The notes beneath the pieces are model-generated. The model was not told the DNA's origin. It worked only from the letters and a program-made list of their open reading frames with translations, and made no database searches. A stretch of DNA of 64,000 bases. It comes from Mastigamoeba balamuthi. Lineage: Eukaryota > Evosea > Mastigamoebida > Mastigamoebidae. The stretch's first letter is position 1. Each line of letters begins with the position of its first letter. A program made the translations under genes and the position numbers. The DNA lies in the NCBI GenBank assembly GCA_902651635.1, contig CACRSC010001918.1, positions 182,842 through 246,841 of the forward strand. Reading direction: 5' to 3'. Positions 9,695-20,300 of the stretch are shown here, piece after piece.

Positions 9695-11550
9695 TCAGAC
9701 GACGAGGGCCGTGCACTCGGAGCTCAGCGTGGCGGCGACGGTGTCGAAGCTCTGCCTGCCGTTGGCTTGCCTGCAGATCCTGTGGAACGTCGTCGCCAGG
9801 CTCGCCGTGTACTCGTGCTTCCTGCCACAGGTGCGCCTCAGGACCCTGCCCAGCTCGAACACGCACTGGTCCCTCTGCCTGCACAAAGAAATAAGTCACT
9901 TGAAAAACAAAGAAAAGCAGTTGAGACTTGCCTGACAGCCTCGCCGCTGTTGCTCATGTAGCAGTCGCCCTTGTCACCGCAACACTCGAGGTTGCACAGC
10001 GTCGTGTCTTTGCCCTGGCGGACGCACTGTGTCCAGCAGGGGCAGCTGTTGTCGCACTTGGTGCAGGGCGGGGCAGCGAGCACAGCCCCGTTGACGCTTT
10101 TCACGAGAAGCTCCGCGATGCGGTCCACGGCCGCGTGGGCAGCAACCTCCCTCCGCAGGGCCTCTGCGGTGGCTGCCGTGGGGGCGCTCTGGTGCCTGCG
10201 GCGGGCGAGTTCGAGGGTGACGTCCCACGCGCACACTGCGCCGCTGCTGAGCTGCGCGCCACTGCGCACACGAGCCGCGCTGGCAGCGCCGAAGAAGCTG
10301 GCGAGGGTGAAGTCGTGGGGTATCTCTGCGTCGCCGTACTGGCAGGGCTCGCTGTACGATCCGGTGCCGTTCTGCATGAACGCGACTGAGCAGCGGTGTG
10401 AGAAGTGTGAAAAACGGTAAGCCTGGGAGGCAGGGGAAGGGGCACATGAGCCATCAAACTCGTCCTGGAGGGTCTGCGCGTTGTGTGCAGCGTTCTCGAT
10501 GTAGTGCATGCTGGCGAAGGACCACGTGTCGGTCAGGTACGCATGGTAGTCCTCGCTGAACTGGTCCGCGTAGCTGCTCGACATCACGGGCGACGCTCTG
10601 CAGACACGCACACGCTCGTCACATGGCAGAATAGGCCAGAGAGACGATGCAGGATAGCGCACGTGACGACGTAGCAGCTGGGGGGCAGCTGGGCCCTGTA
10701 GAACATGGAGCCAGCCTCGCAGGCTTCGATGAACAGCACCAGCGTGCCGTACAGCTTGTTCGCGTGCATCGCCTGCAGAGCGTCCTGCAGGTCCCTCCAC
10801 TCGAGATCGTCGTAGGGGAAGCCCAGCGACCCCGAGCCCCCGTGGTCCCTGCAGCCGATGGCCTCAGCTCGGGAGAAAACGAGAGGAGAGAAAAGAGGAG
10901 AGAGGAAAGGAGGGCGCACGAGAAGAAGACGAAGACGTGGTCCTCGGTGGTGCTCTCGAGGTGCTTGCCGCTGCCCCCCGCGGGCTTCTCGCCCCTGAGG
11001 ATCGCCAGGAAGTTCTGGGGCGTCACGTTGTCTCCCGTGAAGTCCTTGGGCACGCCGTGGTACACGTCTGGGCCCCCGATCTCGTTGATGATCGTCCCGT
11101 TGTGGGGATTCGCTTTGTCTGCGTTGCGAGGGAGCCGACCGATTGGCCGTGCGAGTTGAGTTTGCGGTGCTGTGCGAATGTCTGCTGTGTTTGTTGTGCT
11201 TCTGGAGCGCACTGTGAGCGATGTCGTCGTACATGAGGACGATGATGTGCTCGTCGGGGACGCCCCTGCTGTGGAGGATCTGGTACATGTGGCAGACGTC
11301 CGCCTGGTGCCGGTAGTTCCTGCTCGGCGACGGCGGACACCGTGTTGGTTTCAAGTTGGGGGGCAAAGTAAACCGAAAGTGGGGCGCACCAGTAGCCGTT
11401 GCTGCCAGCGACGAGCACCGCCCAGAAGTTGCTAGCACGCTGCTGGGCCGTCATGCGGTCCAGCACAGGCGGAGCGGCAACAGCAGCGACCGCGCAGGAC
11501 GCGCAGCATAAGAGGGACAGCAGCAGGGCAGCTCCTGGAGTGGTGTGCAT
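9695..11550 (-). CDS. Legumain-like C13 cysteine protease, copy D (intact)
   Basis: This close paralog of copy C has the same seven-exon layout. Translation starts at the ATG at 11550 ([10 protein letters not shown]) and ends with SSECTALVV and TGA at 9695-9697. The catalytic motifs DHGGSG (after FFS) and [12 protein letters not shown] are intact, as is the Cys-rich C-terminal block ([14 protein letters not shown]...CCGDKGDCY). Differences from copy C include the fourth exon, which reads [11 protein letters not shown] where copy C has a diverged [12 protein letters not shown]. The promoter carries the same CRE/E-box motif. C and D are probably functionally redundant secreted or lysosomal proteases. 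Confidence 0.9.
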
Positions 11551-11650
11551 TGTTGCTGGCGGTCTGTTGCTGCGGGGTCTTGTCCGTAAAGTGTGGTCCA
11601 GATATTCGTTCGCCAGGCACACGTGGTGCGTTGCGGTGTGGGCTGCGGGC

Positions 11651-11666
11651 ACTGACGTCACGTGGG
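11651..11666. promoter_or_regulatory. CRE/E-box-like motif upstream of legumain copy D
   Basis: The sequence actgacgtcacgtggg lies about 100 bp upstream of the copy D start. Here it is a perfect palindromic TGACGTCA overlapping CACGTG. Copy C has one change in it. Confidence 0.3.
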
Positions 11667-12126
11667 CACTTCACCGTTGCTGTGCGCCTGTGTCTTCTGA
11701 GGGCACTCTCTCGGGGTAATGGACCTCCTGGGAATGTGCCTATGAACCGGGGCAGATGCCGCTCTCCCGATCCAAGCTGGCGACCCCGGGCTACCTGCTC
11801 GGTTGGTGCGCCGCGCGATCTGCAGCGAGCCCTCCGTATTACGGTCCTTTTCTCGGTTTTTTCGCTTCCAAAATATTTCCGCTTCTTCTGATCGGGGTGC
11901 GCACAGCACCGCAGTCACTCCCAGAGGCGGCCCAGCGCCCGCGACATTGAGCGCAATTCACACCGCGTATGTGCTGCCTCGGCGACCCAGATGAACACCT
12001 CTGACGCAAGGGGACCTCTGCAGCCGTGCTTCTTTTCTGGCAGCACGGGCACTTCAATGACCTGGAGTTATTCCTGGGCGAGGAGGGGGCAGCGGTGAGG
12101 AGGAGAGGAAGGGGGTGTGTATCATC

Positions 12127-12690
12127 TCAAGCTCGGGCAGCTCGAACGACAGAACCTAATCCCGAGTGACACGCACTGGGATTGAGAGTGGTGGCGACGG
12201 CATTGAAGCTCAGCCCTGTTCCTGCACTGTGTCCAGCAGTGGCAGTTTCTGTCGCACTTGGCAGGGCGGGGCAGCGAGCACAGCCCCGTTGACGCTCTGC
12301 ACGAGGCGCTCCGAGATGCCGTCCACGGCCGCGTGCGAAGCCAGCTCCCTCCGCAGGGCCTCGGCGGTGGCTGGTGCTGCGGCGGGAGACCTCGAGGGTG
12401 ACGTCCCACGCGCGCACTGCGCCGAGCGCGCAACTGCCCACAGGTAGTTCTGGGGCGACACTGCGCTGCCCGTGTAGTCCCTGGGCACGCCGTGGTACAC
12501 GTCGGGGCTCCCGATCTCGTTGATTATCCATCCCTTGAGAGTTCAGCACGTCTGTCGAGGTGCGAGTCTGCAGAGGTGTTTCAGGCACAACGGAGATGCC
12601 GTCGTACATGAAGACGATGATGTGCTCGTCGGGGACGCCCCTGCTGTGCAGGATCTGGTACATGTGGCAGACGTGTCAGTGAGCACCACG
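12127..12690 (-). pseudogene. Legumain-like remnant, copy E
   Basis: Recognisable pieces are [41 protein letters not shown] and, directly fused to it, the alpha-helical C-terminal part ([20 protein letters not shown]). The exons carrying the catalytic His and Cys, the signal peptide and the last exon are gone, and the joints do not correspond to splice sites. The motifs resemble copy A (PRDYTGSAV) more than C or D, so this is a remnant of an A-like gene. Confidence 0.8.
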
Positions 12691-13424
12691 CGACACTAGA
12701 CAACAAGAGAGAAGAGCTGCCAATCACGGGGCACCGCTTTCTGGCGGGAATCCGACGGAAATGGGGGCGAAACAGTACTGTCACGCAGATATCCGAAGTC
12801 CTGCGACTGGCCCGTGACAGGGGTTGGACATTGGCTCGAGACAGGGCTGTGACACGGGACACGGACACCGGACAGTGACCTGCAGCAGGACAGAGGCTTT
12901 GTTTCGAGACAAGGGCCAGTGACAGAGATGAGGCCAAGAGAGGAGACAGTCAGATGTCGGGCGCACCAGCCCCCCGCTGGCTGTCAGAGATGTGAACGAT
13001 GGGCTGCGCCTTGGCCGTGATGGTCGCCTTGAGATCGTCCCTCTGGTAGTCGGGCATCCTTGGAAAACGGTCGTGAGTACTGGGATAAGAGTACCGAGAC
13101 CGGAGATCAGTCATCAGCAAATAGCGAAGGGTGTAGTGGTTGCTTATCACTGCCGCCCACACTGAAGGGGTCGTGGGCTGACCGGTAACAATGAAAAGTC
13201 GGCCATTTGCCTTTGATTATCACGGGCATGAGATGCCTCGGCGGACTCGCCAATGAATGTGGACGAGGCCCAAGACTTCCACTGTCTGTCCAGCCTCTCG
13301 GACCTTGGGGGGCACGGTCATGCCTGCTGTATGGCCTGGCAGTGGCTGCCGCACGACCTCATGGAGGCCATCACTGCCAGGTGCCTGCCGCTTGTCGGTG
13401 CCATACTGCATGATCACTATCTCC
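12691..13424. other. Intergenic region, no supported gene
   Basis: Short open frames on both strands (for example 12950-13162 minus) have no recognisable motif. A string of related gacagggntgtgac-type units near 12805-12900 looks like a degenerate short tandem repeat. Confidence 0.3.
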
Positions 13425-15533
13425 ATTAGCTGTTAGACAGAGGTAGATTTTTCAGACAGAGGTAATTTCCTCACACAAAGAAGACACTCTGTTACATCAT
13501 GTTTGAGGCCAGATCCCTAGCAAATGCAGTGATGTGTATGCGCAACTCGGAGTAGTCATCTGAGGACCCAGTGTAGGTCCATTTGTAGTCATTTGTGGCT
13601 GCAAATGCGGCCACAATTGTGACTCGGACCAGCCAGATGAGAAACACCAAAGGAAACGACTCCACCTTCCATGGGAAGTTGATGTAGCTCAGCAGAATGT
13701 CAAGGCGGTCCACGAGGTTGAAGATGAGCTTGTAGAGTGAGACTGGCAGGGGACGATCTGCTGCACGGTCGTAAAGGAATGCCTTGAGGCGACCAGCAAT
13801 TGCCTTCGCCTCAGGGCCTTCGTGGCTCAGCACCCGCCGAATCAACTCACTCTTCTTCCCGGATACAGTGGCCCCGAGGTTTTCACGGAGGTGCACTGTG
13901 AGCTGCACACATGTCCACCTCTCGAGCTCTGCAGCACGGCTCGCCCACCACTCGTCATTCTTCTCTGAATGGGAGAATTAGTCACAGTGAGAGAATGAGA
14001 ACGAACCAGGAGCAGGATCAGGGAGAGGACGTGGAGGAAGTTCGTCTGCTGAGTCGTCTGTGTCGTCCTTGGACTTGGCCTTCTTCGCCTTGGCCTTCTT
14101 CAGTAGATCCAGATCCCGAGTATCACAGTGTGTGATGCGCAAAACAATCTCCTTCTTCCCACCACTCTGTGCAACTCCACATGCACGAGCCAACTTCCTG
14201 AGGTCGTTCTCCTCGATCTGGAGCAGCAGGCCAATTGTCTCCTTCGAGAACATGGGCTCCTGGCGAGGGGCCATATGGGTTCCGTCCACGAAATACGAAC
14301 TGATATTGTACACAACAGAAATGTCCTTGTAGGCAGACTGAAGCACTGCGCCATGCTGAATGATGTGAGACTCGCCCATACTTGAGTTTTGCACTAAGCA
14401 ACTCTTTGTAGTCACTCTCTGGGGCAGACGCAGTGAAGAGTATGTCTGGATAGTGACACTGCAAAGCATCAATTGAGCTGAAGGCCGCATCAATAGCCAG
14501 GCATACAGGGGTCGGTAGGACGCCACTCTGCTGATGGAGCTTGATAGTATTGCACACAAGCTCTAGTATGTCGTGTGGTGAGAGCTGCTTGTCGCCAGCC
14601 TCAAAAACAGGCACGAGAAAGAGTGGTATTGGCTTCCCAGATACACTGAGAGCACACATCACGTAGACAACACCCCCCTCTGGGGTCAGCTTGCGAGGCA
14701 TGATTACCTTGCCCACGAGTTGGCCAGTATAGCCAATCATACTCTTGTCCAGACAGAGCCAGAGTACACCATGAACGTTCCAGAACCGCATGTTGCCCAC
14801 CCTGCACTAAACAGTTCGGCAAGTCGGGACATGTTTATATTCTCGAGGTGCAACACGAACTTCTTCCAGGTGTCTTCATGGACAGGGTGTTCGCCAAGGC
14901 CAGGACGCGCCTCATACAGTCGTAGGTACTCTGTGAATGATGAGGCTGTGACTGTGCCATTGCCAATGATGTGCACAATCATCTTGATGATTTCCCGTAC
15001 CTGCCCTGGGAGAACTGTGATCTTGGGGCCACGCGGTCCCTTGCAAGCAGCTTGGGTGAGTGCAAGCCACTGTGCCTTGATGTAGTCGAGTACCTCGCTC
15101 GGGAGAAGCTGCCAGAACGTATCTGCAGGGTTTGGCTCTTCCCTGCCTGTGTGTTTTTTTAAAAGGGCGGCGGTTGGACAAAACAGTGGTGCGCTGGGCA
15201 GGGAGGCAGCTGGAGTGCACGTCTTGCAGGATTCGTGAAGAGAGGGATGGCGATGTTGTTGGGGGGCACAAGAGGCTTCAACTTGCATGAGGAGACATTG
15301 CGCCAACCCTGCTCCTCAACCGACCGAAAAAGGTTGATCAAGCCAGGTGGCGGCAGCTCTTGCGCGTCTTTTGCAGCAGCAGCTTCGGCACTGACGTGCG
15401 CCTTCTGGTCCTCCATGCTGGCATGATGTGCGTTGAGCAGCGACATGACCTCGCGGCATGACATTGCGCGGTGTGGGCAAAAAAAAAGACCTCTGTATGA
15501 GATTTAAAAATCGCTCTATCTAACAGTTAGACA
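13425..15533 (-). mobile_element. piggyBac-related DNA transposon remnant (~2.1 kb)
   Basis: A decayed transposase is bracketed by imperfect inverted repeats of about 27-30 bp: the left reads ttagctgttagacagagg (from about 13426); the right, read in reverse, is taactgttagatagagc (ending about 15531). Both continue with gatttttt-like and acagagg motifs. The outermost bases are TTA on both sides. A clean TTAA duplication expected for piggyBac is not seen, so the exact ends are uncertain. Confidence 0.65.
13492..15464 (-). pseudogene. piggyBac-like (DDE_Tnp_1_7-type) transposase with SAP-like motifs, broken
   Basis: The order on the minus strand is an N-terminal segment (MSCREVMSLLNAHH), then TFWQLLPSEVLDYIKAQW, then HEDTWKKFVLHLENINM, then a catalytic-like core: LCLDKSMIGYTGQL followed by VIMPRKLTPEGG (first Asp), VCLAIDAAFSSIDAL (second Asp) and YKDISVVYNIS (third Asp). 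This spacing and the MPRK motif resemble piggyBac. Downstream come two SAP-like helices, LRKLARACGV and LRENLGATVSGKKSELI. Frame changes near 15190, 14790 and 14375 have no splice sites and look like lesions. A 42-nt stretch (about 13980-14020) with GT...ctaat...AG looks like a genuine short intron removing an in-frame TGA. Other readings (domesticated gene, sequencing indels) remain possible. Confidence 0.6.
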
Positions 15534-16640
15534 TAATGTGGGCATTTTTGGGTCCTTTGCTGTGGAAATGCTTAGTTCTGAAACAGAAAGCACAAATGTC
15601 TCTCAGCAAAGATGAGGGGGAGGACGAGTGAGAGAACCATTTTGTTAGGTGTCTCAAGCATTGCACAATTAAAATGACCCATTGTTCAAAAGTACAGATT
15701 TGAGGGGGCTTTTGTACATGTAATCCGTGGCCCACAACTTCTGGGCTCGTGATATGAGCCTTATATGAGACGTGAGAACCATACAGCTACCACGGCCAGC
15801 ACAGACTGTGCATCTCAGGTGCCCTCACTGAGTACTTATGTACCACTGGAGTGGAGGCAATGGCGAGGGGCCAGAGTCAGGTCTGCAAGCTTGGGCTCTG
15901 CAGGAAGCATAGCTCGGTGCTGTCTGCGGCACTTGCAGGATGGTGGCGTGCTGTGGGGCGTCTCATCTTCTGAATGAGTATCTGCATTATCAAGTTACAG
16001 ACCCAAGTTTTTTGTACAGAAGGAATTTCCCGTTGTTCAAAAAAAAGAGGGGTTAAGGTTGTGATACGAACCTTTATAAGACACCACTCAGCCTGTACAG
16101 CGTGCTTCTTGCTCTGCTACCAGAGGCAGAGGTCTGATTTAATGGGGTAGAGATCTGGTGCGAGTCAAAGAAGCATACAGTATTCGTGTATGCCAACCTT
16201 GCCCTTTGAATTGTGGATTTGCAGGAGCGTTGGCACTTTGCCTCAATCAACCCTCCCAGTGGAGGGAATAACTACTGCTGCTCACTCTGTACAAGCTCTC
16301 TGTAACAGTTCTCCGAGTGTGTTACCAGTGAGCACAGGGACTTCAAAGCAGCCCAGAAGGCCATTGAGCTTGCAAGGAGCAAGCTGCCCAATGAGGATGC
16401 AGCTACACACTGTTCTCAATGCTGTACCTCCCTGTGTGCACGCAGGCCTTTGCTACAGCTGTTGGCATGAAAACTAACGATCAGTCAACAGGCGACAGCA
16501 CATGTGCTTCCAAAAACGGATGTGATATGCTTCAATCCAGGGCAGTAAATAGTTGTGCATCAGGAAAAGCAGTGATGAATTACTGAGAAGAACAGAATCA
16601 ATCGCTCGCTGTTCTCTCCTTCTGTTCATTTTTAGGATCA
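15534..16640. other. AT-leaning intergenic region, possible upstream exons of the next gene
   Basis: No convincing coding sequence is visible. Two loosely similar stretches (near 15665-15775 and 16025-16090, each with ttgttcaaaa and gatangagcctt/gatacgaaccttt) suggest an old direct duplication. A 5' exon of the gene at 16641 may be hidden here. Confidence 0.3.
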
Positions 16641-17216
16641 GGGCGTGATGTGGAGCAGTTATCAGTGAGTACCATTTTTTCTTATCTGCCTGCACGGTAC
16701 AATGGCGGTCAGCACTGGCACACCTCTCAACTTCCCCCCTCCCACGAGAATGCGAAAGTAACTATCGAGGACATGGAATGCGGGTGGATTCGCATTAAGG
16801 TCGAGTGGCCTGGGCACCTAAAAGCTGCTGAGATCGAGTGGGAGCCCAAGCACAAGGCGTGGCTCTTAAATCGAAGAGACAAGACGAAGGACGACACGAT
16901 TAAGTACGGCCAAGTCTCGTCGGCCACACATTCGCAGTGGCAGGCCATGGTCGAAAAGGTCGTGCACGACGTCATTGAAGAGATACACCGCATTGTGGAT
17001 GCGCACCAGGAGCACTCGATCCACTTTTCGAACAGACGACGCGTAGAGCGTGAAAGAGTCAAGGTCCACTATGAACCCCCCGACATGTACCACGAAGCAA
17101 TAGAGAGGTTTGCCGACAACACCGTGATCCACTGCTGCATCATGGCGCCCAGAGTCATGGAGATAATCCACCTCCGCGTTCACGACGACGACAACCTCTC
17201 CGGCAACGAAGACTAA
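16641..17216 (+). CDS. Unrecognised protein, 5' end unclear
   Basis: The open frame ends with LSGNED and TAA. It encodes a hydrophilic, acidic-tailed protein with motifs such as ECGWIRIKVEWPGHLKAAEIEW, split here by the eye into ECGWIRIKVEWP and KAAEIEWEPKHKAW, followed by a helical stretch (VVHDVIEEIHRIVDAH). I do not recognise the family. The frame has no ATG before about 16772. A likely 3' splice site (ttcatttttag) sits at 16635, and a consensus donor gtgagt at 16665 pairs with an acceptor at 16710, so one or two upstream exons are probable. Codon use is less GC-biased than in neighbouring housekeeping genes. Confidence 0.5.
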   Translation, partial: GRDVEQLSVSTIFSYLPARYNGGQHWHTSQLPPSHENAKVTIEDMECGWIRIKVEWPGHLKAAEIEWEPKHKAWLLNRRDKTKDDTIKYGQVSSATHSQWQAMVEKVVHDVIEEIHRIVDAHQEHSIHFSNRRRVERERVKVHYEPPDMYHEAIERFADNTVIHCCIMAPRVMEIIHLRVHDDDNLSGNED

Positions 17217-17385
17217 GAAGAGGAGGACACAGCGCCAGCGCCTCAGGCCGCTGGCGAGTGCCGCTCTCCCCCCTCTGGGTAACAGCGCGGTGCAGTTGGA
17301 AACAGCAACAGCAGGCACTGTTTGCCAGCGTTTTGTTGCACGGATTGCAACGTGGCGCATGGCCCTCTAGCAGTGCCTCGTTGCC

Positions 17386-20300
17386 TCATTGCTCGTACAG
17401 GGACGCCGCCTCTGGTGCCCGGCAGGCCTCCCCTCCGTAGTACGCGTGGGGTGCTGCCTGTTGCTGCTGCTGCTGTGACGCCGCGCCGGCAGCGTCGCCG
17501 CGCCCGTCGATGGCGAGGAGCTCGCGGTGGATCTGCTGGAACGAGGGCCGCTCGCGGGGCTCCCAGGCCCAGCACCTGCGCATAAGCGCGTAGACGGTGT
17601 CGGGGCAGCCCGGCGGCTGCTGCAGGCGCCCGCCCGCTGTCAGGTGCGCGAGCACGTCGGCCTGGGCGACGCCTGCGTAGGGCTCCGCGCCCCGGGACCA
17701 GAGCTCCCAGAGGACGACGCCGTAGCTCCACACGTCGCTGGCCGCGCTGAAGCGCCTGCGGGCCAGGGCCTCGGGGGCGGTCCAGCGGACGGGAACGGGA
17801 CGCTGGCGGGCGACGTAGTAGTCCTCGGGGACGGCGAGGCCGAAGTCGGCGACCTTGACGGCGTAGGCGCCGGCGTCGTCAAAGTAGAGGAGGTTGCGGG
17901 CCGCGAGGTCCCTGTGCACGACGCGCACAGAGGCGAGGTAGCTCATGCCGGCGGCGCAGCCCAGGGCCATGCCGAGCAGCGCCAGCTCGCCGAGCTCGGC
18001 GCCGTCGTCGCCCTGCAGCAGCGCGAGGACGCTGCCCAGCGCCAGCTCGACGACCATGTGCAGGGCGCCGCCCACGCGGCAGACGCCGTAGTACGACACC
18101 ACGTTGGGGTGCCGCAGCCCCCGCAGCACGCAGACCTCCCGCGCCATCGCCGCCTCGCTCTCGCCCCGCAGCGCCTTGAGCGCCACGGGCGTCGTGCCGC
18201 CCCACAGGCCCCGCCACACCGTCCCGAACGAGCCCTCCCCGAGAGCCTCCCCGCGCTCCACGCTCAGCAGCTCCTCCTCTCGCGGGGCCTCCGCGGGCAG
18301 CTGCTGCTGTGGCTGCGACTGCTTTGGCTGCTGCGGGTGGCCGGGGAGGGCGGCGATGGCGTGGCAGAGGAGGCGGCGGGGACCCAGGGGGAGACCCATG
18401 GCCAGCAGGTCGCCCTCGGTGACCAGCGCCAGCGAGTCGAGGGCGATGTCCTCGCGCTCCAGGGCCCCGCGGTACCTCTCGAGGCCCAGCGCGCGCAGCA
18501 GCTCGCTGAGGTCCGCTGGCGGTGCCTGCGCGGGCAGGGGCGACACCGGGGAGGCGCGTAGGCGGGCGACCTCGGCGATGAGGAGCCTGCGGGGGCCGAT
18601 GGGCAGCCCGAGGCTCTCGACGTCGGCCTCTGTCAGGAGGCACAGCGCTCTTTGGTCGATCTGCACAGCAGGGCACCGGCACCGTCAGTGCCGTGCGCAT
18701 GCATGCAAGTGGGGGCCTCACCTCAGCCCTGGCAAACACCTCTGCGTACTTGCCCAGGCGGTGCGCTCCCAGAAACTCCTCTATCGACGGCGGCACTGCG
18801 CTACCGCCACTCCCGCCACTCCCATCTCCCTGCCGCTGATGTTCGTCCTGGCGCTGCTGCCCCTGCTGTCCCTGCCTCTGTTGCTGCGATGGGTACAGGA
18901 CAGAGCGCGGGGACAGCGCAGACCCGAACGAGACGCGCAGAGCAGCGGCAGCGGCGGGGGCCGAGGGAGCGACGAGTTCCGGGAGGTCTGCAATGGCGCG
19001 GCTGAGGCTGAGGCAGCGGACGTGGAGGGGCTGGCACGAGAGCAGCGCCGCAGACTCGCGGACGTAGAGGAGGGCCTTGCCCTGTCGCAGCGCTGCCATC
19101 CGGCCCCCCACGCGCAGCAGCTTCGACAGCGCGTCCACGGCGTTGCCCCCGGCATTGCCGTCCACCAGCACCCGGTCGAACGTGTCCCCCAGCGCGAACA
19201 CGTCGCCCGCGAGCAGCTGCACTGCGCAAGCCCTTCGCGCTGCGCTGCCGCACGATCCCTGGAACGCCAGCACGTTGGCCCGCGCCCTCGCGACCATCGC
19301 GGCCGAGGCGTCGATGCCGCACGAGGCTCCCTACGGGGGCGGCGGCAGCGTCAGTGCCTGCCCAGAGACGCGGGCGGGCAATTGGGGTTCGGACGTCGGG
19401 GAAGAGCAGCGAGGCGATGCAGTTTGCGTAGCCCGTGCCCGGCGACACCGCCAGGAACGCGGCGTCAAGGGGCGCGCCCTCGCAGAGCGCCTGCAGGCAC
19501 ACAGCGTACGTCGCAGCGGACCTGCAAGCACCCGTCGCGTGAGGTGCAAGGGGCACGGCAGGGCGAGGCAGGAGTGGCGAGAGGGGCCGGGGCACTTGAC
19601 AACAAACTCGGGGTCGCTGACAACAAGGGCGTCGCCGCTGTAAGGCGCAGGGACGCCGGGGCCCACGAAGAGCGCTCTGTCGACGGCAGCAAAGGCGTCG
19701 TAGAGCGCCTGCGACCGGATGCACCCGCTCTCTGCGCGCCTTAGTCAGCAAACCACTGGAGTGGCAGCACAGGGCGACGGCGGGCAGCAGAGGCAGAGAA
19801 CAGCGAGGGGCAGCGCACTCCGCAGGTAGTCAGCGAGGTCTGTGTTGCTGGCGTTGCAGGCGCGGGGCCTCCGCTTGGGTGGCATCGGCGGGGGCTGCGG
19901 CACAGGCAGAGCAGCAGTGGCAGTGACAGTCTGTGCCGGCGTGGCCTCGGCGCCAGCGCTGCCGCAGCGGCCACGGGGACTATCGCTGCTGCCAGCGGTG
20001 CTGCAAGTGCCGCCCTCGCGCTGTGCCGTGTAGCTGACCGAGGCAGGGGAGGCAGGCGGAGTGGCAGCAGCGGCAGCATCGGCAGCGGCAAGTGCCTGGC
20101 TGGCGTGGGCGTCGCAGACGAAGAAGTCGCAGGGGAGCAGCGGGCACCTGCGCAGCAGCACAGCAGCGGGGCGCGTCGTGTGGGCAGGCAGCCAAGGGCA
20201 GCAGAGGGCAGCAGGGCCAGCAGGGGGAGGGGGGGGCACCTGAGCCACGAGGCGCCAGGGCGTGCGGCGCAGGCGTCGCCGCCGAGGGCGCAGCGCAGAG

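Larger units (their letters stand above)
9420..12170. repeat. Segmental duplication, unit 2 (legumain copy D and flanks)
   Basis: The unit matches 3790-6523 in direct orientation, from the acagacccaggccgttac side to taatcccgagtgacac. Coding exons are nearly identical, whereas introns and outer flanks carry indels. Confidence 0.85.

Noticed and set aside
12950-13162. Short minus-strand open frame (SRYSYPSTHDRFPRMPD...) as a gene
   Set aside because: No motif, no splice context, flanked by non-coding sequence and legumain debris.
17527-18561. Plus-strand open frame opposite the kinase domain
   Set aside because: Antisense shadow, rich in Gly/Ala/Arg, no motif.
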